A stretch of 64,000 bases of DNA from Utricularia gibba (GCA_002189035.1 NEEC01000004.1:3596001-3660000), one strand, 5' to 3'; numbered from the stretch's first letter, positions 1-13,210 are shown. Translations and numbers: made by a program. The notes: a model not told the origin generated them from the letters alone.

Positions 1-974
1 ACTAGGACTAACTCAGGACTACAACGAAATACAGTAAAGAAAAGTAACAAGTTTGGATTCGATAGTTTCTGGAATGGAATGGGTGATACCTTGGAACTCT
101 TAAGGGATGTATGCATATCACTAAACAAGCTCACATAAATCAAAAATCATTCAACTAACTCACAAGATCTAGGTCTACCCAGATTCTTGTTTTTCCCCCT
201 AATCTTTGGTCTACCTCTAATTAGGGTTGTTAGTTGGGTTTCACTACTTCCCCCTCCTGGATCTATCCTGCTTTGTTAAGGAAGTAGTGTGACTTATGAT
301 TTATTAGGTCTAAGGATGGATTAGCATATTTCTCCTCTTCTCACCCCAAGGCATCCCCCTGTAAGTGCTTAGCTACTCATGGTAATGGAAAGTAAAACAT
401 CTTCATAGCAGATACTGAGCAATATCTTGGCTACAAATGCTAAACAACAACGAGCAATATGAAGCAAAAGTAGGACAAACACTTCGTTCACATAGGAAAT
501 CCAAATCTAGTCTTAGCTAGGAATAGTAAACATGAAGAACGAAAATAATTTTTCAAGAGAAGCTGTGTTCTTCTAGTTCGTCGTCCCCTCCTTCTTCTTC
601 TCTTAGAAAAATCTCCAGAAACTTCTCTTGAAATCTCCAAAGGGAGATCTCCTTCTCTCTCCAACTTTCCTCCATTTTTGTTCAAAATCTTCCTTTTTCA
701 CCTCCTTGGACTTTGTGTGTACTCTTCTTCAAACTTCTGTCACCTTTCCTGCCACCACACTATTCATACTCGGCTCCCTTGGATTTGTGTTGCGACCCAT
801 GCTGCACTACTCGAAAGGAACTGTTAGAATTGCGATTTAGTCCCAACTAAGACTAAAAGTGCACTCCTACAATACTTATGTGCAAAAATATAGAAACAGG
901 CAATTAAGCTTACTTTTTGTAGCATAAAATGAGTAAATTCCATGCATTGAGCCACTAAAAAATGTGTTATCACA
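1..974 (-). mobile_element. RE1-family LTR, left end missing
   Basis: Matches the two LTRs of the complete RE1 element from about LTR position 187 to its end. It ends in the same inverted terminal motif (plus-strand TGTTATCACA) directly before the ACA upstream region. The short ORFs inside it recur in every LTR copy and look non-coding. Confidence 0.9.
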
Positions 975-2029
975 ATGCTATCGGGATTTTGTCATTTTCC
1001 ATTTCAACTACTTTTTCATTTTTCTTGGACACTTCTTTTATTGCTTCAGGTTGGTTTGGGCAATATTAAACATAATATGAGTTGATGCTGTGACACGGAT
1101 TATAATAATTAGAAAACAAATTAAGTTTATAAACAATCAAAATTTGACTTATCAAAAAAATAATAAACAACCAACGTTTAATTTTTTCAATGTTTGACAT
1201 TCATTTTTATTTTATAATTTTATGTAATTTTTACATTTAACTTCTTTATAGGTTAAAGTGAGCAATATATTTGAAAATATTTGATTAAGAGAATCAATAA
1301 TAATAATAAGTTAATTTTATAAACGAATTGTGTATGAAATTGTTTTTTATAATTTTTCTAAACACAAAGATATTTTACATATTTTTAAAGAGGGGTAGAC
1401 TTAAAACTTATTTGCCGAAATTTAAAAATATATATATTATCAATGAAGAATTAATATAAATAAGAATAAAGTGTAAAATTATCTTTTATTAATTGGAATT
1501 AAACTATCTATTCTAAATATGCATGCTATTTTAAATATATATTGGTAAATATATATATTTTCATTATATACTACCTATTATTTAAATACAAAAAATTAAA
1601 TATTTAAAATACTCTTTCAAACGCAAACTGTTTATTTTAAAAAAACTCAGGTAAAATAATCGAGTGTGCCTTAATTGCTGTCTGGAAATTTAAACAATTT
1701 TATGAATTAGAAAAAAAAAAAAACGGAGATGCTTCTTCTTCTTCTTTTTTTGTTTTGTTTTGTTTTAACATGGATTGTGCATGAGACGGCAGGGCACCCC
1801 GCAGATTTGGGGAATGCTGTTTGAACCGTTCGTCATTCCATTTTTCTCTCGACCGATGCTCTTCACTTCTTCTCTCGTTTCTCTGCAATGCATTCCTCAT
1901 TTCTTCTCCATCACCTCGACGCTGAACCTTGTTTCTACCACATTTTCACCTAGAACAAAACCCATTTCTCCAACGGAGTGGTTGCTCTGTTGATCGGGGG
2001 TGCCATCACTCTCGTCTGTGGCCGGCGAT

Positions 2030-3285
2030 ATGGCTTCCGTTAACAACCATGCAATGGACGGCGACCACCCAGATATCGAGAATGGCGCAGATGACTGGCC
2101 CATCGACCCGGATTTCTCCGATCCCTTCGACATTGCCAACACCAAGAAGGCGTCGCGAGAATCGCTCAAGCGTTGGAGGGTAAGATTTCGAGCATCCTGG
2201 TTTTTATTGCAGGAACTCGTGTTTTTCTACCACCCGAACTCCTCTCATGTTTTTATAACAGCAAGCTGCGCTTGTGCTCAATGCTACCCGCCGGTTTCGA
2301 TACACGTTAGATTTGAGAAAAGATGAAGAGCAAGATAAGAGGAGGCGTATGATTAGAGCGCATGCTCAAGTCATTCGGGTGATGAAGTCTAAATGCCATC
2401 AACTACCATTTCATTCCTTTTTAACTTCTTGATGTTAAACTTGCAATTCCATCGTAGGCTGCTTTGCTCTTCAAATTGGCTGGGCAGAGAGCGATAGGTG
2501 CTTCTGTATTCTCTATCTTCTGCTTTTGTGATAATTCGAAAATCATCATCTTTAAATAGGGTTTCATTCAGTTCTAGGTACTTCAGTTTCTCCTCCCTCT
2601 CCAAGTGGGGAGTATGGCATTGCACTTGAGCAGCTTGCTTCAATGAATAAGGACCAGAATGTTTCTGCACTGGAGCAGTATGGAGGGGCAAGATGACTGC
2701 ATCCTTTATACCACTTTCATGTTTTTCTTGCAATGCGTGTACCCCACAAACTAATATCAACACAACTTCAGGTTAAAGGTCTATCAGAGATGCTGAAGAC
2801 AAACTCTGAGACAGGGATTGATGGAGATGATGTATTGGAAAGAAGGAAGGCCTATGGGTCAAATACGTATCCTGTGAAAAAAGGAAGAAGTTTCTTGGTA
2901 ATGATTCATTTGTATTCTATGGCAATAAGTCTTTTGTCTCTTCTATTGTATTTTGGAGCTTTTGTTCACATCTTTTTTTTTTGAACATTCCGTTTCTGCT
3001 CCTTACCCAGTTATTTTTGTGCAGATGTTCCTATGGGACGCTTGGCAAGATTTGACTCTCATTATCTTAATCTTTGCTGCTGTAATATCATTGGTTCTTG
3101 GAATAAAAACTGAGGTTATTTTGCCTTCTCGGAGATTCGACACACTGTTGTCTAGATCATGATGAACCTGAGCTGCAGTCATGCCTAATTTGAGTAATTT
3201 CTGTTGCGTTTATAGGGCATCCAACAAGGATGGTATGATGGGGGAAGCATTGCCTTTGCAGTTTTTCTGGTTATTTTTGTCACAG
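2030..3285 (+). pseudogene. Truncated ACA-type Ca2+-ATPase, copy 1 (exons 1-7 only)
   Basis: Exons at 2030-2179, 2262-2378, 2458-2497, 2587-2687, 2772-2897, 3025-3114 and 3216-3285, equivalent to exons 1-7 of the full gene at 25081. They encode about 231 residues: the N-terminal autoinhibitory region with the calmodulin-binding core (RRFRYTLDL in exon 2), the cytosolic linker, and the first transmembrane hairpin ([18 protein letters not shown], then [12 protein letters not shown]). The copy then meets the gag fragment of unit 2 at 3528, so exons 8-33, with actuator, phosphorylation and nucleotide-binding domains, are absent. The reading frame through exon 7 is intact (five-G run at 3240-3244). 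It cannot encode a pump. If transcribed and not spliced after exon 7, the frame stays open for about 27 more codons into the intron. Confidence 0.88.
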
Positions 3286-3527
3286 GTGATTCCAATTTAT
3301 TCTCCATCAAAGTTGCAAACATTCTGTTCTCCAATTTATATTTTCTTTTGACACCGAGGAAGTATTAACTATGAACTGTAATTTTTTAAAAGTGAGGCTC
3401 TTTTCTCAAATTTTTTCAGCCTAATGATTTTTCTGATTGGTGTGTTTGATTCATAAGTGATTTATTTGATTCTATTTTGATTGCATTCATTAATTTAAAA
3501 TTGATCTGTTAGTGATGATGCACATTC

Positions 3528-5437
3528 ATAAAAATCCACCTGTTGCAGAGTCCACCAAGGCCCTATCTATGTATAGAAGACCATCATAAAAAATACTTGA
3601 TCAATGCATTGGTCTGAAATCCATGGTGTGGACAGGAGCCTAGCAGGTTTTTAAAGCGTTCCCAATATTCATGTAGAGATTCTCCACTGTTTGCTCAATG
3701 TCACTGATCTCCTTCCTTATTCCTCCAGCTTTTGAAGCAGGGAATTATTTGCTGAGAAATACATTCTTCATCCCACTCCAATCTGTGATACTTCCCGGCT
3801 TCAAAGAGTTAAACCATGTTTTTGCACTCCCTTCCAGTGTAAATTGGAATGCCCTCAAACAGATGGCATCCTCAGTCATACCAGCACTCTTAAAAGAGGT
3901 GCAAACAGCAGTCACGTTGTCAAGATGTTCATGGGTTCTCACCCACTTTTCCATAATACTTGGGCAGAAAATTAATCATAGCTGGCTTCAATTCGTTGGC
4001 TGTGTCATCAGAGAACCTAATACACAGCCCTCTGTACGTATGGTCAGCTGCATCAAGCTCATTCAGGGTCTTCTCCTATTCTGCCATATTGAAATTAGTT
4101 TGAGCAACAGCAGCGAGTCTGCTCAACCTTGCTGCTTCTCTCACTCTTGTGCGGTTCTTGCTGATAGTTCTCTCGATTTCTGGATGGAAAACAAGATCAC
4201 CTACACTAGAAGAACGCAAATGCATCAACCGAATCACAAAACAATTAAACACCGCTCCCCGGAAACGGCGCCAATTTGATAAACGAAAAATTGTACAAGT
4301 CGTTAATTGCAAATTTTCCTATCAAATAAATTTATAACCTAACCCACATTCAAGTATAAAACAATTATGAGCATAGTGATTAGGGTCGAACACGAAGAGC
4401 AGGTGCTTGTCAAGTGATTAGCCAAAGCATGAAATCAGTGTCATGTTGGTAAAATTGGTCTTAACTAGGACTAACTCAGGACTACAACGAAATACAGTAA
4501 AGAAAAGTAACAAGTTTGGATTCGATAGTTTCTGGAATGGAATGGGTGATACCTTGGAACTCTTAAGGGATGTATGCATATCACTAAACAAGCTCACATA
4601 AATCAAAAATCATTCAACTAACTCACAAGATCTAGGTCTACCCAGATTCTTGTTTTTCCCCCTAATCTTTGGTCTACCTCTAATTAGGGTTGTTAGTTGG
4701 GTTTCACTACTTCCCCCTCCTGGATCTATCCTGCTTTGTTAAGGAAGTAGTGTGACTTATGATTTATTAGGTCTAAGGATGGATTAGCATATTTCTCCTC
4801 TTCTCACCCCAAGGCATCCCCCTGTAAGTGCTTAGCTACTCATGGTAATGGAAAGTAAAACATCTTCATAGCAGATACTGAGCAATATCTTGGCTACAAA
4901 TGCTAAACAACAACGAGCAATATGAAGCAAAAGTAGGACAAACACTTCGTTCACATAGGAAATCCAAATCTAGTCTTAGCTAGGAATAGTAAACATGAAG
5001 AACGAAAATAATTTTTCAAGAGAAGCTGTGTTCTTCTAGTTCGTCGTCCCCTCCTTCTTCTTCTCTTAGAAAAATCTCCAGAAACTTCTCTTGAAATCTC
5101 CAAAGGGAGATCTCCTTCTCTCTCCAACTTTCCTCCATTTTTGTTCAAAATCTTCCTTTTTCACCTCCTTGGACTTTGTGTGTACTCTTCTTCAAACTTC
5201 TGTCACCTTTCCTGCCACCACACTATTCATACTCGGCTCCCTTGGATTTGTGTTGCGACCCATGCTGCACTACTCGAAAGGAACTGTTAGAATTGCGATT
5301 TAGTCCCAACTAAGACTAAAAGTGCACTCCTACAATACTTATGTGCAAAAATATAGAAACAGGCAATTAAGCTTACTTTTTGTAGCATAAAATGAGTAAA
5401 TTCCATGCATTGAGCCACTAAAAAATGTGTTATCACA
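3528..5437 (-). mobile_element. RE1 5' end fragment in unit 2 (gag piece, PBS and LTR)
   Basis: Read on the minus strand this is LTR (5437-4277), a tRNA-Asp-type PBS just before 4277 in plus coordinates, then about 0.75 kb of gag. The gag piece holds the retrotransposon-gag core (frame 3954-3745 with WFNSLKPGSI) and ends abruptly at 3528, where ACA intron 7 begins. It matches 22114-24021 of the complete RE1. Its gag frame is broken at the same place as in the other copies, so the break predates the array. Confidence 0.9.
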
Positions 5438-6496
5438 ATGCTATCGGGATTTTGTCATTTTCCATTTCAACTACTTTTTCATTTTTCTTGGACACTTCTT
5501 TTTATTGCTTCAGGTTGGTTTGGGCAATATTAAACATAATATGAGTTGATGCTGTGACACGGATTATAATAATTAGAAAACAAATTAAGTTTATAAACAA
5601 TCAAAATTTGACTTATCAAAAAATAATAAACAACCAACGTTTAATTTTTTCAATGTTTGACATTCATTTTTATTTTTATAATTTTATGTAATTTTTACAT
5701 TTAACTTCTTTATAGGTTAAAGTGAGCAATATATTTGAAAATATTTGATTAAGAGAATCAATAATAATAATAAGTTAATTTTATAAACGAATTGTGTATG
5801 AAATTGTTTTTTATAATTTTTTCTAAACACAAAGATATTTTACATATTTTTAAAGAGGGGTAGACTTAAAACTTATTTGCCGAAATTTAAAAATATATAT
5901 ATTATCAATGAAGAATTAATATAAATAAGAATAAAGTGTAAAATTATCTTTTTATTAATTGGAATTAAACTATCTATTCTAAATATGCATGCTATTTTAA
6001 ATATATATTGGTAAATATATATATTTTCATTATATACTACCTATTATTTAAATACAAAAAATTAAATATTTAAAATACTCTTTCAAACGCAAACTGTTTA
6101 TTTTAAAAAAACTCAGGTAAAATAATCGAGTGTGCCTTAATTGCTGTCTGGAAATTTAAACAATTTTATGAATTAGAAAAAAAAAAAAACGGAGATGCTT
6201 CTTCTTCTTCTTTTTTTGTTTTGTTTTGTTTTAACATGGATTGTGCATGAGACGGCAGGGGCACCCCGCAGATTTGGGGAATGCTGTTTGAACCGTTCGT
6301 CATTCCATTTTTCTCTCGACCGATGCTCTTCACTTCTTCTCTCGTTTCTCTGCAATGCATTCCTCATTTCTTCTCCATCACCTCGACGCTGAACCTTGTT
6401 TCTACCACATTTTCACCTAGAACAAAACCCATTTCTCCAACGGAGTGGTTGCTCTGTTGATCGGGGGTGCCATCACTCTCGTCTGTGGCCGGCGAT

Positions 6497-7752
6497 ATGG
6501 CTTCCGTTAACAACCATGCAATGGACGGCGACCACCCAGATATCGAGAATGGCGCAGATGACTGGCCCATCGACCCGGATTTCTCCGATCCCTTCGACAT
6601 TGCCAACACCAAGAAGGCGTCGCGAGAATCGCTCAAGCGTTGGAGGGTAAGATTTCGAGCATCCTGGTTTTTATTGCAGGAACTCGTGTTTTTCTACCAC
6701 CCGAACTCCTCTCATGTTTTTATAACAGCAAGCTGCGCTTGTGCTCAATGCTACCCGCCGGTTTCGATACACGTTAGATTTGAGAAAAGATGAAGAGCAA
6801 GATAAGAGGAGGCGTATGATTAGAGCGCATGCTCAAGTCATTCGGGTGATGAAGTCTAAATGCCATCAACTACCATTTCATTCCTTTTTAACTTCTTGAT
6901 GTTAAACTTGCAATTCCATCGTAGGCTGCTTTGCTCTTCAAATTGGCTGGGCAGAGAGCGATAGGTGCTTCTGTATTCTCTATCTTCTGCTTTTGTGATA
7001 ATTCGAAAATCATCATCTTTAAATAGGGTTTCATTCAGTTCTAGGTACTTCAGTTTCTCCTCCCTCTCCAAGTGGGGAGTATGGCATTGCACTTGAGCAG
7101 CTTGCTTCAATGAATAAGGACCAGAATGTTTCTGCACTGGAGCAGTATGGAGGGGCAAGATGACTGCATCCTTTATACCACTTTCATGTTTTTCTTGCAA
7201 TGCGTGTACCCCACAAACTAATATCAACACAACTTCAGGTTAAAGGTCTATCAGAGATGCTGAAGACAAACTCTGAGACAGGGATTGATGGAGATGATGT
7301 ATTGGAAAGAAGGAAGGCCTATGGGTCAAATACGTATCCTGTGAAAAAAGGAAGAAGTTTCTTGGTAATGATTCATTTGTATTCTATGGCAATAAGTCTT
7401 TTGTCTCTTCTATTGTATTTTGGAGCTTTTGTTCACATCTTTTTTTTTTGAACATTCCGTTTCTGCTCCTTACCCAGTTATTTTTGTGCAGATGTTCCTA
7501 TGGGACGCTTGGCAAGATTTGACTCTCATTATCTTAATCTTTGCTGCTGTAATATCATTGGTTCTTGGAATAAAAACTGAGGTTATTTTGCCTTCTCGGA
7601 GATTCGACACACTGTTGTCTAGATCATGATGAACCTGAGCTGCAGTCATGCCTAATTTGAGTAATTTCTGTTGCGTTTATAGGGCATCCAACAAGGATGG
7701 TATGATGGGGGAAGCATTGCCTTTGCAGTTTTTCTGGTTATTTTTGTCACAG
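6497..7752 (+). pseudogene. Truncated ACA-type Ca2+-ATPase, copy 2 (exons 1-7 only)
   Basis: Exons at 6497-6646, 6729-6845, 6925-6964, 7054-7154, 7239-7364, 7492-7581 and 7683-7752. The frame is open through all seven exons, and the G run in exon 7 has five bases. Without splicing after exon 7, the first in-frame stop is TAA at 7833-7835, giving about 258 residues. Splice sites are the same as in the full gene, including the GC donor after exon 4. The catalytic exons are missing, and the unit ends at 7994 against the next gag fragment. Confidence 0.88.
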
Positions 7753-7994
7753 GTGATTCCAATTTATTCTCCATCAAAGTTGCAAACATTCTGTTCTCCA
7801 ATTTATATTTTCTTTTGACACCGAGGAAGTATTAACTATGAACTGTAATTTTTTAAAAGTGAGGCTCTTTTCTCAAATTTTTTCAGCCTAATGATTTTTC
7901 TGATTGGTGTGTTTGATTCATAAGTGATTTATTTGATTCTATTTTGATTGCATTCATTAATTTAAAATTGATCTGTTAGTGATGATGCACATTC

Positions 7995-9904
7995 ATAAAA
8001 ATCCACCTGTTGCAGAGTCCACCAAGGCCCTATCTATGTATAGAAGACCATCATAAAAATACTTGATCAATGCATTGGTCTGAAATCCATGGTGTGGACA
8101 GGAGCCTAGCAGGTTTTTAAAGCGTTCCCAATATTCATGTAGAGATTCTCCACTTGTTTGCTCAATGTCACTGATCTCCTTCCTTATTCCTCCAGCTTTT
8201 GAAGCAGGGAATTATTTGCTGAGAAATACATTCTTCATCCCACTCCAATCTGTGATACTTCCCGGCTTCAAAGAGTTAAACCATGTTTTTGCACTCCCTT
8301 CCAGTGTAAATTGGAATGCCCTCAAACAGATGGCATCCTCAGTCATACCAGCACTCTTAAAAGAGGTGCAAACAGCAGTCACGTTGTCAAGATGTTCATG
8401 GGTTCTCACCCACTTTTCCATAATACTTGGGCAGAAAATTAATCATAGCTGGCTTCAATTCGTTGGCTGTGTCATCAGAGAACCTAATACACAGCCCTCT
8501 GTACGTATGGTCAGCTGCATCAAGCTCATTCAGGGTCTTCTCCTATTCTGCCATATTGAAATTAGTTTGAGCAACAGCAGCGAGTCTGCTCAACCTTGCT
8601 GCTTCTCTCACTCTTGTGCGGTTCTTGCTGATAGTTCTCTCGATTTCTGGATGGAAAACAAGATCACCTACACTAGAAGAACGCAAATGCATCAACCGAA
8701 TCACAAAACAATTAAACACCGCTCCCCGGAAACGGCGCCAATTTGATAAACGAAAAATTGTACAAGTCGTTAATTGCAAATTTTCCTATCAAATAAATTT
8801 ATAACCTAACCCACATTCAAGTATAAAACAATTATGAGCATAGTGATTAGGGTCGAACACGAAGAGCAGGTGCTTGTCAAGTGATTAGCCAAAGCATGAA
8901 ATCAGTGTCATGTTGGTAAAATTGGTCTTAACTAGGACTAACTCAGGACTACAACGAAATACAGTAAAGAAAAGTAACAAGTTTGGATTCGATAGTTTCT
9001 GGAATGGAATGGGTGATACCTTGGAACTCTTAAGGGATGTATGCATATCACTAAACAAGCTCACATAAATCAAAAATCATTCAACTAACTCACAAGATCT
9101 AGGTCTACCCAGATTCTTGTTTTTCCCCCTAATCTTTGGTCTACCTCTAATTAGGGTTGTTAGTTGGGTTTCACTACTTCCCCCTCCTGGATCTATCCTG
9201 CTTTGTTAAGGAAGTAGTGTGACTTATGATTTATTAGGTCTAAGGATGGATTAGCATATTTCTCCTCTTCTCACCCCAAGGCATCCCCCTGTAAGTGCTT
9301 AGCTACTCATGGTAATGGAAAGTAAAACATCTTCATAGCAGATACTGAGCAATATCTTGGCTACAAATGCTAAACAACAACGAGCAATATGAAGCAAAAG
9401 TAGGACAAACACTTCGTTCACATAGGAAATCCAAATCTAGTCTTAGCTAGGAATAGTAAACATGAAGAACGAAAATAATTTTTCAAGAGAAGCTGTGTTC
9501 TTCTAGTTCGTCGTCCCCTCCTTCTTCTTCTCTTAGAAAAATCTCCAGAAACTTCTCTTGAAATCTCCAAAGGGAGATCTCCTTCTCTCTCCAACTTTCC
9601 TCCATTTTTGTTCAAAATCTTCCTTTTTCACCTCCTTGGACTTTGTGTGTACTCTTCTTCAAACTTCTGTCACCTTTCCTGCCACCACACTATTCATACT
9701 CGGCTCCCTTGGATTTGTGTTGCGACCCATGCTGCACTACTCGAAAGGAACTGTTAGAATTGCGATTTAGTCCCAACTAAGACTAAAAGTGCACTCCTAC
9801 AATACTTATGTGCAAAAATATAGAAACAGGCAATTAAGCTTACTTTTTGTAGCATAAAATGAGTAAATTCCATGCATTGAGCCACTAAAAAATGTGTTAT
9901 CACA
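7995..9904 (-). mobile_element. RE1 5' end fragment in unit 3 (gag piece, PBS and LTR)
   Basis: Same composition as the fragment in unit 2: a 1161 bp LTR at 8744-9904, PBS immediately left of it, and the gag piece at 7995-8743. The left boundary is the same junction with ACA intron 7 as in the other units. Confidence 0.9.
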
Positions 9905-10963
9905 ATGCTATCGGGATTTTGTCATTTTCCATTTCAACTACTTTTTCATTTTTCTTGGACACTTCTTTTTATTGCTTCAGGTTGGTTTGGGCAATATTAA
10001 ACATAATATGAGTTGATGCTGTGACACGGATTATAATAATTAGAAAACAAATTAAGTTTATAAACAATCAAAATTTGACTTATCAAAAAATAATAAACAA
10101 CCAACGTTTAATTTTTTCAATGTTTGACATTCATTTTTATTTTTATAATTTTATGTAATTTTTACATTTAACTTCTTTATAGGTTAAAGTGAGCAATATA
10201 TTTGAAAATATTTGATTAAGAGAATCAATAATAATAATAAGTTAATTTTATAAACGAATTGTGTATGAAATTGTTTTTTATAATTTTTTCTAAACACAAA
10301 GATATTTTACATATTTTTAAAGAGGGGTAGACTTAAAACTTATTTGCCGAAATTTAAAAATATATATATTATCAATGAAGAATTAATATAAATAAGAATA
10401 AAGTGTAAAATTATCTTTTTATTAATTGGAATTAAACTATCTATTCTAAATATGCATGCTATTTTAAATATATATTGGTAAATATATATATTTTCATTAT
10501 ATACTACCTATTATTTAAATACAAAAAATTAAATATTTAAAATACTCTTTCAAACGCAAACTGTTTATTTTAAAAAAACTCAGGTAAAATAATCGAGTGT
10601 GCCTTAATTGCTGTCTGGAAATTTAAACAATTTTATGAATTAGAAAAAAAAAAAAACGGAGATGCTTCTTCTTCTTCTTTTTTTGTTTTGTTTTGTTTTA
10701 ACATGGATTGTGCATGAGACGGCAGGGGCACCCCGCAGATTTGGGGAATGCTGTTTGAACCGTTCGTCATTCCATTTTTCTCTCGACCGATGCTCTTCAC
10801 TTCTTCTCTCGTTTCTCTGCAATGCATTCCTCATTTCTTCTCCATCACCTCGACGCTGAACCTTGTTTCTACCACATTTTCACCTAGAACAAAACCCATT
10901 TCTCCAACGGAGTGGTTGCTCTGTTGATCGGGGGTGCCATCACTCTCGTCTGTGGCCGGCGAT

Positions 10964-12219
10964 ATGGCTTCCGTTAACAACCATGCAATGGACGGCGACC
11001 ACCCAGATATCGAGAATGGCGCAGATGACTGGCCCATCGACCCGGATTTCTCCGATCCCTTCGACATTGCCAACACCAAGAAGGCGTCGCGAGAATCGCT
11101 CAAGCGTTGGAGGGTAAGATTTCGAGCATCCTGGTTTTTATTGCAGGAACTCGTGTTTTTCTACCACCCGAACTCCTCTCATGTTTTTATAACAGCAAGC
11201 TGCGCTTGTGCTCAATGCTACCCGCCGGTTTCGATACACGTTAGATTTGAGAAAAGATGAAGAGCAAGATAAGAGGAGGCGTATGATTAGAGCGCATGCT
11301 CAAGTCATTCGGGTGATGAAGTCTAAATGCCATCAACTACCATTTCATTCCTTTTTAACTTCTTGATGTTAAACTTGCAATTCCATCGTAGGCTGCTTTG
11401 CTCTTCAAATTGGCTGGGCAGAGAGCGATAGGTGCTTCTGTATTCTCTATCTTCTGCTTTTGTGATAATTCGAAAATCATCATCTTTAAATAGGGTTTCA
11501 TTCAGTTCTAGGTACTTCAGTTTCTCCTCCCTCTCCAAGTGGGGAGTATGGCATTGCACTTGAGCAGCTTGCTTCAATGAATAAGGACCAGAATGTTTCT
11601 GCACTGGAGCAGTATGGAGGGGCAAGATGACTGCATCCTTTATACCACTTTCATGTTTTTCTTGCAATGCGTGTACCCCACAAACTAATATCAACACAAC
11701 TTCAGGTTAAAGGTCTATCAGAGATGCTGAAGACAAACTCTGAGACAGGGATTGATGGAGATGATGTATTGGAAAGAAGGAAGGCCTATGGGTCAAATAC
11801 GTATCCTGTGAAAAAAGGAAGAAGTTTCTTGGTAATGATTCATTTGTATTCTATGGCAATAAGTCTTTTGTCTCTTCTATTGTATTTTGGAGCTTTTGTT
11901 CACATCTTTTTTTTTTGAACATTCCGTTTCTGCTCCTTACCCAGTTATTTTTGTGCAGATGTTCCTATGGGACGCTTGGCAAGATTTGACTCTCATTATC
12001 TTAATCTTTGCTGCTGTAATATCATTGGTTCTTGGAATAAAAACTGAGGTTATTTTGCCTTCTCGGAGATTCGACACACTGTTGTCTAGATCATGATGAA
12101 CCTGAGCTGCAGTCATGCCTAATTTGAGTAATTTCTGTTGCGTTTATAGGGCATCCAACAAGGATGGTATGATGGGGGAAGCATTGCCTTTGCAGTTTTT
12201 CTGGTTATTTTTGTCACAG
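10964..12219 (+). pseudogene. Truncated ACA-type Ca2+-ATPase, copy 3 (exons 1-7 only)
   Basis: Exons at 10964-11113, 11196-11312, 11392-11431, 11521-11621, 11706-11831, 11959-12048 and 12150-12219. It has the same coding content and splice sites as copies 1 and 2, and the exon 7 frame is intact with a five-G run. It ends in intron 7 at 12461 against a gag fragment. Confidence 0.88.
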
Positions 12220-12461
12220 GTGATTCCAATTTATTCTCCATCAAAGTTGCAAACATTCTGTTCTCCAATTTATATTTTCTTTTGACACCGAGGAAGTATT
12301 AACTATGAACTGTAATTTTTTAAAAGTGAGGCTCTTTTCTCAAATTTTTTCAGCCTAATGATTTTTCTGATTGGTGTGTTTGATTCATAAGTGATTTATT
12401 TGATTCTATTTTGATTGCATTCATTAATTTAAAATTGATCTGTTAGTGATGATGCACATTC

Positions 12462-13210
12462 ATAAAAATCCACCTGTTGCAGAGTCCACCAAGGCCCTAT
12501 CTATGTATAGAAGACCATCATAAAAATACTTGATCAATGCATTGGTCTGAAATCCATGGTGTGGACAGGAGCCTAGCAGGTTTTTAAAGCGTTCCCAATA
12601 TTCATGTAGAGATTCTCCACTTGTTTGCTCAATGTCACTGATCTCCTTCCTTATTCCTCCAGCTTTTGAAGCAGGGAATTATTTGCTGAGAAATACATTC
12701 TTCATCCCACTCCAATCTGTGATACTTCCCGGCTTCAAAGAGTTAAACCATGTTTTTGCACTCCCTTCCAGTGTAAATTGGAATGCCCTCAAACAGATGG
12801 CATCCTCAGTCATACCAGCACTCTTAAAAGAGGTGCAAACAGCAGTCACGTTGTCAAGATGTTCATGGGTTCTCACCCACTTTTCCATAATACTTGGGCA
12901 GAAAATTAATCATAGCTGGCTTCAATTCGTTGGCTGTGTCATCAGAGAACCTAATACACAGCCCTCTGTACGTATGGTCAGCTGCATCAAGCTCATTCAG
13001 GGTCTTCTCCTATTCTGCCATATTGAAATTAGTTTGAGCAACAGCAGCGAGTCTGCTCAACCTTGCTGCTTCTCTCACTCTTGTGCGGTTCTTGCTGATA
13101 GTTCTCTCGATTTCTGGATGGAAAACAAGATCACCTACACTAGAAGAACGCAAATGCATCAACCGAATCACAAAACAATTAAACACCGCTCCCCGGAAAC
13201 GGCGCCAATT
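12462..13210 (-). mobile_element. RE1 gag/PBS fragment abutting the complete RE1 element
   Basis: The same gag-PBS piece as in units 2 and 3. Here the LTR that follows (13211-14370) is also the left LTR of the complete element, so one LTR is flanked by RE1 internal sequence on both sides. No target-site duplication can therefore be read at the left end of the complete element. Confidence 0.88.

Larger units (their letters stand above)
1..3527 (+). repeat. Tandem array unit 1 (left-truncated by the window edge)
   Basis: This is the first of four direct repeats. It begins inside an RE1 LTR (LTR part 1-974), then carries the ACA upstream region and ACA exons 1-7, and ends at a breakpoint in intron 7. 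It matches units 2-4 almost base for base. The visible differences are mostly single-base changes in homopolymer length, for example a T run near 1035, a G run near 1790 and an A run near 3587. Unit 1 carries more of these than the other units. Confidence 0.93.
3528..7994 (+). repeat. Tandem array unit 2
   Basis: Complete 4.47 kb unit: gag fragment and PBS (3528-4276), LTR (4277-5437), ACA upstream region (5438-6496) and ACA exons 1-7 (6497-7752) with part of intron 7. The next gag fragment begins at 7995. It is nearly identical to unit 3. Confidence 0.93.
7995..12461 (+). repeat. Tandem array unit 3
   Basis: Complete 4.47 kb unit with the same layout as unit 2: gag fragment and PBS (7995-8743), LTR (8744-9904), ACA upstream region (9905-10963), ACA exons 1-7 (10964-12219) and part of intron 7. 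I saw no substitution relative to unit 2 in the parts I compared. Confidence 0.93.

Noticed and set aside
1897-2169. 90-codon minus-strand ORF overlapping ACA exon 1 in every unit
   Set aside because: Antisense of a real exon, with no recognisable protein features. Copies are identical only because the units are.
2389-2763. 124-codon minus-strand ORF over ACA exons 3-4 in every unit
   Set aside because: It lies opposite well-supported spliced exons. The encoded text matches nothing I recognise.
3698-4279. 193-codon plus-strand ORF, repeated at 8165, 12632 and 22282
   Set aside because: It is the antisense of the RE1 gag core and has no coding features of its own. Its repetition follows from the array.
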